Assembly: GCA_902806575.1 (NCBI GenBank)
Contig: CADCXD010000011.1
Location: 992,001-1,056,000, forward strand
From: Jackrogersella multiformis
Lineage: Eukaryota > Ascomycota > Sordariomycetes > Xylariales > Hypoxylaceae
DNA: 64,000 nt
Direction of reading: 5' to 3'
The translations under genes were made by a program, and so were the position numbers. This document shows, piece after piece, positions 1-12,530 of the stretch; the first letter of the stretch is position 1; each line of letters starts with the position of its first letter. The notes beneath the pieces were generated by a model. The model saw only the letters and a list, made by a program, of their open reading frames with translations. It was not told where the DNA came from and searched no databases.

Positions 1-760
1 TACAAGGCAATCTCGCAGAGGTAAGCTGCCATGTGCTCGACTTCTCGTTCGTCAGCCTCCTCGGCAACTATAAGCTGGGTGAAGAAGTCGACTGTTGGGT
101 GTCCGATGGTCCACTCGAGAGTGTTGAGGACATGCATCTCCATCTGAGTGAACATTCCAGAGTCGTACAGTCCACAGCACATGTTGTTCAGCTCATTGAT
201 CTGGGGGACACGATCCTTCTTGTCACCGTACTTGGCAGCAATGAGAAGCGCCGCACATCCAACTAGTTGATAGTGCTGCTTGTATACTACTCGCTTGGAA
301 CAGTATCGGTCTAGCAGGTTCACAGTAAGAAACAGGGTCTCGGGCAGAAGGGCGAAGGCAGCATGGGCCTCGATCAGGAAGTCGATCAGATACGGCCTCA
401 TGAACCATTGGATCTCCCGTTGCATGTCAATTAGATTAGCGTCCGGTAACGTCTCGTCCTATTTGATGGTTAGCAACAGAAACGCTTATTCAATTCACCA
501 CCCCCAATCCTCGCAAAGCGGAGAAAGGAGGGCGGGCGGGGGCTGGGAAGTAGCCCGAGGACACCAACCTCCATATGCCTCATGTGTTGCATTATGTCCT
601 CCAGATATTCGTCACCGGCCAGGCGAGACAACTCATTGGCAATCATCTCCTGTCTATTACGGGCCAACATCTTCGCCGCATCTTTCATGCTGATCCGGGG
701 GTGTCGAGGCTCTTCGGTCTCGACGAAGAAGCCGTTGTCTCCCGAAGTTGAGTACGCCAT
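1..760 (-). CDS. G1/S-type cyclin, 5' part (gene truncated by window start)
   Basis: Cyclin that would bind and activate a cyclin-dependent kinase at the G1/S transition. Two exons are visible: 760-569 (64 codons from the ATG at 758-760) and 458 to the window edge, separated by a 110 bp intron (459-568; donor GTTGGT, branch GCTAAC, acceptor AATAG) that joins in phase 0. The joined product has an N-terminal lead with [10 protein letters not shown] and then a clear cyclin-N fold: [29 protein letters not shown], then the conserved [12 protein letters not shown] helix and the [17 protein letters not shown] segment. These are standard cyclin-box landmarks; the [10 protein letters not shown] stretch resembles fungal Cln/Puc1-type G1 cyclins more than B-type ones, which is a judgement from memory. 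The C-terminus lies outside the window, so subtype and any PEST tail cannot be checked. The very long intergenic region upstream is compatible with a complex cell-cycle promoter. Confidence 0.85.
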
Positions 761-2094
761 ATTGATTGGATGATCTAAAGAGTTGAGATTTCGGGTAGGA
801 GTGGTATCGCAGAATTTGGTGGATGCTTGGACGTGATCTTCAAAAGAGTGACGATTAGGTTCTCCAGGAATCTTGATGATGTGAGAGAGCGAGTGTATTA
901 GGGTGTTCGTCGCAGGTAGAAATCGAAGGAGTGAATTATTCTAGCTGAAACGGACAACACAATTATTACAATATTAAAGAGCGTGATGAACTGTAATGCA
1001 GTAAAAAATAATAATAAAAATTAAGGAATGACTGTGGCCGAATGGCTACGGAAGGACGGCGGAATGATGAGGTGAAAGAGGGCCGGAGAGGCGGCCGTTA
1101 AAAAGAGGACGTCGAGTGAAAGGCTCTGGAGTGGAATATTATTAGCGTCAGGAACCATAAACCCAATTGAGAGGCCAGGAGAGACATAGATGGACCAAAG
1201 CCAGGCCAGGCGGATCAGGGCACGGCCTTCTGGAACCACACGATCAGGGGCAGAACACTAGGTGTTCTGATTCGACCGAGAATCTGTGGGGATCCAGTTC
1301 CTGGCACGCGGCGAGAGACGTCTGGCAGGCAATTGATTCTCGATGGAGCCATTTAATGCAGCATACGTGCATACAAAATGACGTTGGTCTGTGTTATAAT
1401 TTCGCTGAAGAAGGGTCTCCCTTACCGCCACGATTAACCACAGGAAATTAGGTGATTCCTGGCCGAATTGGTGGGAACAGCGAGTTAACGAGTCCCACGA
1501 AGGCAAAGCGTCCTTTGCTCGACGGCGGATCGAAGCGTGCGTGAGTGTTCGAGTACACCGTTGGAACACTGTGGGTGGACCGTCGGCATGTAACTGCAAA
1601 GGGAGAAGAACAAATATTAGAATCTTCTTTTTAGTCTATACACTTTTCTCATCCCCCTTTATTCTTTTCTCTCTGTCTCTCGAGTTCCCGCGGAAATTTA
1701 GACGTACCTCTACACTGGCACGCTTCTAATGGATTATAGTCGAGCGACTGGGTTCATGTAGGGCTCGTTGGTGAGATCCTCGAATCGGTAGTAGACCCGT
1801 GTGGAGTCTAGCACCGATAGTCTTCTGGAGTAATTATGATGAGCCAGAGTCAGATTCCTGGTACCGTTGGCACGAAGGAGAATTGGGAGGTTCGAATTGC
1901 CTTGTTGTCTGCCCAGCAAGACAGACAAGACTATTCCTCCTTAGGGAGCGAGTGGATTTGGATTTGGATTTATCGGGCGGAGGAAGGGAAAGAAGGGTTC
2001 GGCTGAGGAATGGGGAGCGAAAGGGAAAATCAGCCGCCTTGAAGGGACGAGAGAAGGAGGGAGAGGGGGTTTTGATGGCAGGAGTTGAAGAAAG

Positions 2095-2119
2095 GAGGTT
2101 AGGAGGTTAGGAGGTTAGG
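2095..2119 (+). repeat. Tandem GGAGGTTA repeat
   Basis: Three consecutive near-identical 8-9 base units (GGAGGTTA) are readable, just downstream of a purine-rich block at 1,970-2,090. No function is implied. Confidence 0.7.
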
Positions 2120-4637
2120 ATGTGGTAATTGGGAAAGATTCCTTAGTCCAAATAAAGACCGAGGAATTCGAATTCCAGAAATATTGGATTAGGTATTACC
2201 TGGAAAAATATCTGAAGAGGACAATTATCGAAGCTGTAAAGCGAAAAAAGGAAATTATAATTCCTTTGCTTCTCTCTTCATTTATTTAGACTTGCGTCTC
2301 TCTTTTTTTTTTCCCGTCTCTTTCTGCTATTATCTCAGCCCTGTCCGGTTTTTTTCGTCTGAGCTGGTCGTGAAGGCCCGGGATGCTCTCTCCTCCTTTC
2401 CTCCTTGAAATAAGACAAGGAGAAAATTATGGTAAGGATGAGTGTCGAGGAAGATGAAATGAATGGATCGGATTGAAGAGGATGAGGAAAGGAAGGAGAG
2501 AGTAGAGATGGCCTCAAGTTGGAGGAGGATGGAGAATATGAAAAAGGATTGGAAGAGATAGATTGGTTTAGCAGGTACAGGTACTTTTAAGACAACCCGG
2601 TCCCAGCGCGGGTCAAGACTTAAAGAAACGGCGCAAGAGCGAAGAGGAGTGACTTGGAAGAAAAAAAAAAGCACCATCCGCAGTAAAAACCCACAGGTAC
2701 GCTACTATGAAGTACCAAGTGTACAAGGTACAGGGCCACAGAATAGAAAGAGCCAGGGGTCCAGGATGAGCCTAGCAAGGCACCGCGCTCGCGACAGCCT
2801 ATCATATTCGAGCTCCCGCTAGGTACCTAGGAAAGTACTATGTAAGGTTTGGTTGCTTCTAGGCTGCTAGGTTAGCTGCGGCCGCCTTGCAGCGTACAAT
2901 ATGGACCCTACCTGTAAATAGGTACTTGCCCAGCTTACTCGTTAAACTCGCGAGCCCCTTAGCAATCAATGTACCCAAGGTACCTTAGGTACCTACCTCC
3001 CTCCTTCCGTCCTTTTTTAATTATTTGTTACATAGTACTTTTCTCGCCTTTTTCTTAGGGAGTGTACTTTCTTCACTTTCTTTCCCTGACACATTAGCAG
3101 CTGCACCTTGCAACTAAGACCATGTATTATGTACTAAGTCGCAAATAACCAGCAACAAGCAACAAGCAATTTGACCTGGTCTCTCTAATTTTTTTTCTTC
3201 CTTACCTCTTAAACCTGGTCCCCGCATACGTAGAACGGTGTGTGTGTGCGTATACCAGTGGAGCGACACACGGTTCAATTTGTTTCCAAAGTGTAGTATT
3301 CAGCTTACATAGTACCTAGCAGCCCTAGTATCAAAATGTTTGAACACGGTTGGCTTTTCGGCTTCTTCGCTTCTTCTGATTGAGGGACTCAGGCCGTCTC
3401 TTTAGGGCGCATGAGATGACGGCAAAAGAGAACAGCTACTGACTGGTGATTGCCCACTGTCAGATTGTTAGACTGTTGGACTGTTATATATCAGACCGCT
3501 TTAATCGTTTAATGAACAATGCCCAATGGACCCGATGCTGACAATATCGAGATGGGAGGCTGCCGTTGATGTGTACATATACGAAACCGAACGGTACGAG
3601 ATATTGCGGAAAAGTACAGTATTGTAAGACCGTTGAAATATCGAACTCGACCGATAATGAATTCAAATTCTAGTATGCAGATGCAAATTTCAATATTTCA
3701 GGTATAATTGAGGTTTTAAGCAGCTAATGACACGGCACAAGCCTTGTTGGTTGGCCAGGTGTCTCTAACGGCCCGGCCTGTATAAACCTGTATGAATATA
3801 CGAATCTATGTATGTTGCAATATGTTGTGTGTACATCTAGGTACATACCTACCTAGGTCCTAGGTATGTATTTGAATTGTGTTTGAGCCTCTTCTTGTTT
3901 ATTATGAAAGGGTCTAGGAATCTGGACCTTCTCTAGCCACAAGATCAAGATGGATGTCTTTTGTTTGTTTGGTACGGCCTCTTCAGTGTAGACCAAACCA
4001 AACCTTGACCTTCGATGCATAATGCATTGTACCCTCAGTTGAGATTTGATAGGCGTATGCACGTAATGCCATTTTTTAGGGCAGTTAGCCGTTTCTGTCG
4101 GCCGCCTTTTGTTGATTAAATGCCAGTAATGTGCCAGCTTGACTAGGTGCATCATTAGCATTAGATAGGGTTGCCAAGCGTTGTCGAATGAACATCAATG
4201 GAATTATGCCATTACGACAAGGGCATACTGTCCGGATATGGGATGTATTTGGTACTCCACTCCTGATCCTCACTGCTCTATTGCGTACAGTGCTTAGGAC
4301 TGTAACGAGACCTTACTATGTACCTAGTGTAGCGTCTAGGTATGTAGTGAAAATAGTATGGACCTTAAACAGGCACTGGTCGTGATAGGAGCGATTAGAT
4401 TCGAAATAGAATGATGAAATAGCGGAGGCTCCTATAATTCGGATGAGGGTCGCACCGTGTTTGTGCGTTCTTCTAATAACCTGAGGTCTCTATCTAGGGC
4501 TTTTGCAGTTTACTATGGCTGTATGGTAAACGTGCCTAACGCGATAACCCCTGAAGACCTCCATCCACATAAGACGGTATGTTACTGACCTTTTTCTTTT
4601 CCTCGAGGGACACCTGTGCCGAAAGGACTTCTGTCCA

Positions 4638-4660
4638 TACCTACCTAGGTAGGTAGGTAG
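4638..4660. repeat. TACCTAGGTA-type palindrome copy
   Basis: A copy of the dispersed motif, with core CTACCTAGGTAG extended by two further GTAG units on the right. It is one of at least forty related copies in the intergenic DNA of this window. Confidence 0.85.
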
Positions 4661-6830
4661 GATGTCTAATTGGGTACAGCTACGAAAGAAGCGTAAGATG
4701 TCACCCGTCAGTTGATGGATGTCCAGAGTACAGTATTCAGTAGCGAACACAGCATACCTACCTACAACAGGCTACAAATAACAGGCTACAAATACTTTAG
4801 ATACCCATGATCACTGCAGATCTGTCTACAAGGAAATGGCCAGTCAAGTCGATCCGACGACGGGCTTATGAGGAACGATACTAATGCACACCAAAAACGT
4901 GTGAAAAAAGGGCTACGCCTTCATCATCAAATCATCCGATAATACCTCCCAAGAAGGATAATAATCCATTAGGTAGGTTAAGTGGGAATAAGAACCACGG
5001 TATATACCACACGGTGCGGTGGTCCTGTCGCTCCTTAACTCTTTTCAACCATAAAAAATTTCGAGCAAATCCTCCTCCCAAGTTCGCATGGAGCTGCGAA
5101 CGGAGCTTGAACAGGGGACTCTCATTCCATTCAGGTTAGTGTGTCGCCATTTCAGCCCATGAAAATCTGCAAGAATACAAGGCAGATGTCGCGCTAGTCA
5201 ATTCAAATGATCGATCCCTCTTGGCCAATCAAGATCTTCTGACGCGGTCTTACACGACTTTTGAAAATCAATTTATCATGCGTGTCATGTGTAATGGATC
5301 CATCCCCTATTGTATCTACTATTACACTATCATCATCACATCAACTAGCATTAGGCCGGTACAGCACTGCGCTTCACCTTACCCTTGAGCCTTTATTACG
5401 CAAAACACACCTTCTTGTTCCATATCTACCTAAGTAGCATCCATATGTACATCCATCATCCATCCATCCATACCTACCCATAGGTTGGTGGTGTATGTAC
5501 GTAAATACATACCTAGGTAGCTTGAAGACTATCTAGTCTATCTACCAACCTAAGCAAATAGGTTTGTAGTAGGCCTACCTAGGTACCTACCTAGCATTGG
5601 CACGCTACCTAGGAGCCACCTGCACTATACCCTGATATCGTACATGCACGTTTGAAGGTCTAACCATGTCAGATCATCGCGTGCAGGCTTCTACTTACCA
5701 ATAGAAACATGGGCTCCGAGCAGGCTATCAGCGGCCGCCGGCATACAATAGAAAAAAGCCACCACAGCCCGATCGAGAGACCAGGAAACACACAAAACAA
5801 CACGACAACGATGATAACAAAACAGTAAGAAGATGACCATGCCTACCTAGCGTGCTTGCTTAGAACCAGCTAAGGTAGAGAGAGCGATGCACGGCATGCA
5901 ACGAGAGCCGGCGTCCCAAAGAGCCGGCCCAGTAAGGAAAAAGACCGTGAAACCGATATGGTGGGTTGCTGGTTGGTTAAGGGTCTGCCATGATTGGATT
6001 AATATTGACTCTACAGCTGCTGTGCTCCCGCACTCTGTGGGACAGCTCATCTTCATCCCACCGACTCCAGCTCCATCTAGCCAATCGTGTCCGACTTCAT
6101 CTTGCTTCAATCTTCAATGGCGTGCCAGCTGAGGGTTTCTATATCGTTCAATCATGAAGCGGCGATACAGTACATTCGCCCCCCAAAGGTGTCTTTGTTT
6201 TTTTCATAGTAATAGAGGAGAGGCAGGACGAGGCAGGACGAATGGTTTGTTATAGAGTACCTACCTATGTAGGTATCAATAGCAGCATCATGACGATATC
6301 TACAAGCCTATTATCTGTATCGAGCCTAACACGTGTGTGCCTACCCGAACAAGGCAGGACATAGCTTTTTTAATATCATGGTTAGGGGGTTCTCCCGTTC
6401 AGTCGGCGACTTGTCGTTAGTCCCCTTGCTCTCCACGGACGCCAATAGGTCCCAATTGGTTTCGGTAATTTCCCGTGTTAGGACCAGTATAATACCGCCA
6501 GTATAGTCCTATAACACCAGCTTCTAAAGGGAGTGAGATTTTTAGGAAGCTTCCTCCAGCTGAAAACGAATAAAGAGCTGTCTGGGAATGGACCATCTAA
6601 TTTTCCGGTTAAGAGGTTGCCTTACGTCGCATTTAATCCCTGGGGCACGATCGAGCCTCGCTTCTCGTCTCGGAAGACGAGTTCTTGAAGCTGGGTCTTT
6701 CAAGCCTAGGTATGTAAATACCATAGGCACGCACGGCGTTTGATCCCACAGATGCTTACAAGTTGTTAGAACAAGGTCATCGTGTGTTACAAAATACCCC
6801 GACGTTTGCAACAGGACCTACCTCCCTTCC

Positions 6831-6848
6831 TACCTACCTAGGTAGGTA
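6831..6848. repeat. Perfect 18 bp palindrome of the dispersed motif
   Basis: TACCTACCTAGGTAGGTA equals its own reverse complement. It is directly followed by a second partial unit (ACCTAAGGTACC), so copies can be clustered. Confidence 0.9.
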
Positions 6849-7392
6849 CCTAAGGTACCCAGGATATTGTCGACTGCCGCGCCGTGATACAACCGAAGCC
6901 GGGAGGCATTTGGCATTCGCCCGATAGTGGTAGCTGACGCCTTCTCCAGTGACTCCCTGCTAAGCTATCCGATATTCGAATACAGTGGCGCGGACCGGGT
7001 TACAGTTTATCACTAGCTTCCAGCTGTAGGTTACAAATATTACCCCTAAGCAGAAACATAACTCGATCTCTCAGACAATTCTGTCTACCTGCCTTTTAGG
7101 TATAGAGATACTATAGGTAGGTACATACCTAAGGTAGGTATTCATGTCCAAATCCCGAATCTCAACGCTATCGCATAGCTTTCCTACTATTTATTTATTT
7201 TCGGCGGCCGATATTGAAGACTTCATCCTGAACATTTAATTTCTTTCGTCGGCAAGAAACCGTAATGTCGCCCCCCTCACTTCAGAATGGATGGCGGGAA
7301 CAAACCTGCAGTAGATTAATCGACCAATCACCACCCACGTCACTTTGCCTATCTGCTACCTGAAAAAAAAGATACGGAATATTCATATCTGC

Positions 7393-7404
7393 CTACCTAG
7401 GTAG
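7393..7404. repeat. CTACCTAGGTAG palindrome
   Basis: A perfect 12 bp palindrome identical to the cores at 8,664-8,675 and 43,065-43,076. Confidence 0.9.
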
Positions 7405-8239
7405 GTAAGTACATGTATTTCATATGTGTATACATACGACTATGTGGTATACATACGACCTGAGCCAATCCAGATTTCTCACAGATGTGGAAGACGAGTT
7501 AAGAGCCAATGAAGCCCTTTGCGAACTATTTTCTTGAAACCCGTGGGTATTTCCCTCCCTCCATGACGGCTGCATGGGAATCCAGATATTCTGTAAGGAT
7601 TTTCCTGACAACGGGATCGAATGGATTTAAGCGACATGCCCTTACTGGTGAAAGTAACCGGCTGGACTGATGGTTTAGCTGTAGGTCTTGTAGCCCTGGA
7701 GGTCTTTAAAAATCAGAAGATCGACCTTATCCGAAGGCCACTACTTAGGTACCTATGCACCCACCCCATATTTAAAATTAAACTGAGCTACGAACGCCAC
7801 AAGCATTCAAGCCACATACGGTATTCCAATGTATCTAAGTAGTATTTTACCCCCATTCGGAAGTTGGTACAGCTAGCTTCCGCCGTTCCTGCTAGGTATC
7901 TACTAGACCGCTGTTGCTCCTTACGAGGCCTTTGCATATACGAGTGCGAAGGGTAAAATATGTGATATTCTTTCGCACTTCTCAGGTTGATAATCGTCAA
8001 CGAATTCATGTTTTATCTTCTAATAATCATGATTTACAATACCACCTAACCTACACCATTACAGATCGTGTGTACGTATCTTATGTAGGTAGGTACTTAG
8101 TACATTAAGTTTGTACTCCGGAAATGGACCCACCGGCCCGCCGATCTAGCTCAGCCTTACCGCGAACACCGGTACGCACTGTGCGCTATGCATCGCGTTC
8201 GTCATTAGCGTTTTTCATTAAACTGAGTCCCGCAGCTAT

Positions 8240-8259
8240 GTATGTACATATGTACATAC
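8240..8259. repeat. Perfect 20 bp palindrome GTATGTACATATGTACATAC
   Basis: A self-complementary 20-mer of a different family from TACCTAGGTA but with similar GTA/TAC composition. It may be a chance product of the GTAT-rich local sequence or a diverged relative. Confidence 0.85.
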
Positions 8260-8663
8260 CTGTATGCAGGTATTCCCACTATTCCCCACACGCAGAACAA
8301 GCCTGCAAGCGACGCTTGCGGTCACGAGCAAAGGGTTAGGTAGCGAGTAAAAAAGTTTTTAGAGTGATAATGACGTATATGTGCAACTATGCCTATCGGA
8401 CATATTATTTTTAAAATTTTCCCCTTAAACTGCTATATGGGTTTTATGTGCTACTTGTACCTAGATATTGCTTGGGTGAAATTCGTTTATACTACTTGGT
8501 TACCTACCTCAGTAGGTACCTGGGTAGGTAGTTAATTTACGTATTCGAGTTACCCGAAAGATTCTATAATAGCCTAGAAACCCCGAAAGCAAGTCGGTTA
8601 ACTAGCGGTATCGAAAGCAAGCAAATCTACGATTTGTTGTTCTTTAACCAGACCCATTTACTT

Positions 8664-8675
8664 CTACCTAGGTAG
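8664..8675. repeat. CTACCTAGGTAG palindrome
   Basis: A perfect 12 bp copy of the dispersed motif in the gene-poor tract. Confidence 0.9.
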
Positions 8676-10810
8676 GTGATGACAACATCCCCTTTGAAAA
8701 CTTTTATGTAAATTTTAACTTCGGCTTCCTTAATTGCGGCGGTGAAGAGCCACGACGGAGTTTACAGACGCAGAACTGTCTTTTTCCTAACAACTTGTCA
8801 AGTATATCCCCGCTTCCCACATGTCGTTGGGCACATGACCGAATACGCCGTCACGGCCCCTCCGACTTATAGTCATCTTTCACAGTTTGACCTTACAGTT
8901 GCTGCATAATACTGCCATTGAATCACAGAACGGGTCTGCTCCATCCCGAATAGCGCATTCATCCACCTTGGTTGTAAGCTACCGAGGCTAGGTGCTTCAA
9001 CTAGCTTCCAAACATCGGCATACGAATCCAGACAACTGGGTCTACGCGAAAGAGTTTCTTAAGGAGACCCGCCGACGCGGTGCAAACTTTTCTTCTTCTC
9101 CTACCAACGGACCGATGGAAGGGACTGAAGCGGCTCCTTGGGCATCTTTAAGTTACTACTTTAGTCATGTTAGTCATGGAGCGGGCCGCAGGACTATTTA
9201 GCAGTGGGTTCGGTATGTGACATGCATTTTTCTTCTTCTTCCTAATAGTTCCTCTTTACTATGGTCGTAATGAGACATTCACTCCGGTTTCCTGGTCGAC
9301 AGCTCTAAAAGTAAAATTCTCACAAGCGGGCCACGTCGTAATACTATGATATTAGGAGCATCTGGATCAATTAGTTACTTTCTACCCAGGTAACACTGCC
9401 GAAACTTTTTTTCGGCAAGGTCGGTTCGATGTTGGCGTCAAGTATCCAGAGGTCCGGTTTCGAAACTGTCCACCGCTGTGAGGGGGACTCTTCTTTCCAC
9501 TGTTGCTTCGGAACCGCTGGAAGATACCGCATAATATGTCTGCATGATCCAATTAAATAAATGAGTCTCGGTTCCAACTTATGATGAAAGACACTGCCTT
9601 AGGTACTTAGGTAGGTATGTATGTATGTATCGACTATTACCTTGCATATACCGAGAATGTGGATGATCATTTAACTTAACTTTAAAGTTACACAATGCTT
9701 CGATTGGTGATCTAGAAGCTTTCAAGGTTAAGCTTATTCCTGTAGTCTTGTACATAGTCCCAACACCTACACTAGGTATTAAGCCACACTGAGGCTGATA
9801 AGTCTGAAGTGGGGTAGGAACCTTAGAACCTTGTGTAGGACGCATAAAATAATCTAATGCAATCTAGATCTCTTTACCCAGCTTATGCAAACCATCATTA
9901 ATCTAATCATTTCCCAGCCATTTCTATTTAAGTCCATCAAATGCTTGCAAAGCTTTCCTTCCCACTACCTACTACGATGTGTCTCAAGGGCTGTCAACCG
10001 TTTGCTGCAAACGACAACGGGTCAGGCAAGGTACTGACTGTGACATGAAACCCTTTTGTTGGCAGACGGATCTCCATTCTTCGCATATATGCCCTCTTAT
10101 ATTCACGATATAATATATCATACCCGAAAACGATGGTTCAAGGGTTGACTCCTTCGTTTTGACTCTCAGATACCACGGAATCCTCCGAGAGGCATTAACA
10201 ATCTTTCATTGACCGATATTTGATGGCAACTAATATCTAGCAGCCTAGGTAGCATACTAGTGTAGCAGCATATACACTACGATTTGTTACTAGTACATGG
10301 CGGGCAGATCTCAACGGCGAACCTTACCGAGTCTCGAAAACAACGGAGATAAGCTCTATCGGGAGGTTACAAGCCGTGAATCTCCCGTCGGCTTCCTATC
10401 TTTGGAACTGCCGTTGCTCGACTTCAGTTAGCTCTAGAGTACCTTGGTATGGGTCGTGTTTCAAAAAGGATGGCGCCGCTCTCAAATACCTGCCGAAATC
10501 TGCTTAATAACCTGTTCGGTGCCCGGCGTGGCAGCGTTACATTATACCCTCATGTTGATCTGATGATGTTACCTAGGCCTAGTGTTCGCGAGCAACATAA
10601 CTGCAAGGTCAGGCAGGCAAGATACCAGGTATCCTAAGCGCTTACGCGCTACAGTGGTCCCACGAGCTGTACTTTTGTCACCCCTGCTATATGACGCTTG
10701 CTGCTGAGTCCTTCGCTGTTTTCATTCATTTTTATTTTTATATCGGATAAGCTGACGTTAATAATATGTCTTGTTGATCGCTATGGATGCATTTCCTTCA
10801 ACTTTTGTTC

Positions 10811-10832
10811 CATACCTAGGTACCTAGGTATG
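10811..10832. repeat. Perfect 22 bp double-unit palindrome
   Basis: Two overlapping CCTAGG cores spaced around a central GGTACC give a fully self-complementary 22-mer flanked by CAT and ATG. This is the longest perfect copy of the motif that I found. Confidence 0.9.
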
Positions 10833-12494
10833 TATCTATGTAGCGGACAGGGGTTTGCTGGTTCAATGTTGTTAGTACTGAAGGTGTTGGTTAATACTAG
10901 GGTAGTGCGAGTTAATGACCCAACTACTACATGGTTCAAGACGATCAAGACGAATCGGGCAAATGGTTTGCGGAACAATTGATGATTCGATTTCGTCGTT
11001 ACACTGGAGCTCACTACGCTTGAACTTCCATAATAGCTGAGGAGATAATACTACCTATGTAGGTAGGTACTGTTTCCAAGCAAAAGTTCTATTCTCTTGG
11101 CGATACTGGAGCATCTGATTGAACCAGTGCCGTCTTGCAGGATTATCTACTATTTAGCTAGAGATCTCCTTGACAAGGATGACGCGATGAGTTTAAGAGG
11201 AAACAGACGCGCTAGTGTCGGAACGCGTCTAGATCTCATGGCCGCCCTGGCCGACCTAGCCGAAACTTGACGGTTCGTAGTCTGGGGAAGGCCATAAATC
11301 CTGGCCTAGCCTGGCCCGGGCGTGTTCGTGATTCCTAGGTTAGATACGTTCCAGTCTCATCAATCAGCGACGCAGATGGCTTCATCTTGGCCAGGCCATT
11401 TAACTCATCTGGTTGGCTCTTATATCACTGATATGTCGATACCTACCTAGGTACCCAAGGTAGGGGGTCGCGGCTTAACAAATCACAAGGAACAAATCAT
11501 CATACTATTCCTCAATTACACAGTAGGACTCGAGATCTGGAGGTATTGATCCTATGTATCTCTCTTTTACTTGATATGTATGTAACAACATCCTCAAGCG
11601 TAGTGGGCGACTTCTAATTCGTGATTGGTGTATTCTCATGAGGCTATTCATTTCAGCTATATTCTACGGCATCCTAATCCTGAAAAAAAGATAAAGCTCG
11701 CCCAATTAAATCTATTCATCGCCCGTACCTAGGTATATTGTTGGCCTCCTGTTTCTGCAGGTCATTAGTGTTAGCTCCTGGCCTAACCATATTCATCCAG
11801 TCCGAGGCTCATAACAAGTTAATACTTCGTAACAACATCAGTCTCGGCGGCACCAGCAAAGAATCATACACAAGGATATAGATTTCCGTGATCCTCAGCC
11901 TCAAGGATGGATCTATAATCGGTGTTCGTTCTAGCTATGCGGGGGAACATATGGCACCCCCTGGAGCCAGACCTTCTCGTCTATATTACGTGGATGGACG
12001 TGTCAAAACTGCCTAGGTAGGTATTTACCGTAAATACCTACTTCGTACTTTTTAACATGAACCAAGAACATGATGTCTCGAGTACCTAGGATGTGGGTGA
12101 TGTTTTCGACATACGACGACCCTCACGATAGACTAGGATATTATCTACCTGTGCCGTAGTTACTACGGAGTAACTGCTAGTTCTGCCCAGAAGACTTATA
12201 ACCGAAGGCGGGGGCGATGACGAGATGGTGACCTCTACCCAACCCCTCGGATACCGAAACCATCCCCTCCACGCGCGTCGGTTTGGCGTTTTTGGCGTCG
12301 ATCGCGTTACCGTTACTGTTACTGGTGCGTGGTGCGGAGAAGTCATCAACGTATGCGGCTATCTGACGGTAGCTTCTGTTATGCTGACTACATCTGCAGA
12401 CAGACAGTCTAATTAAGACAATAAGACAAGTTCTAAACCAATTCTGTCTAGCTCGAATGTAAGAGCTTAGTGCAAGGGCTTCGAGAACGGTCTG

Positions 12495-12530
12495 AAGAAA
12501 AAAAAGGAAAAGGAAAAGGAAAAGGAAAGT
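12495..12530 (+). repeat. GGAAAA purine microsatellite
   Basis: An A-run leads into about five GGAAAA units, followed by GTGAAAAAG. It is simple-sequence DNA with no coding signal around it. Confidence 0.85.
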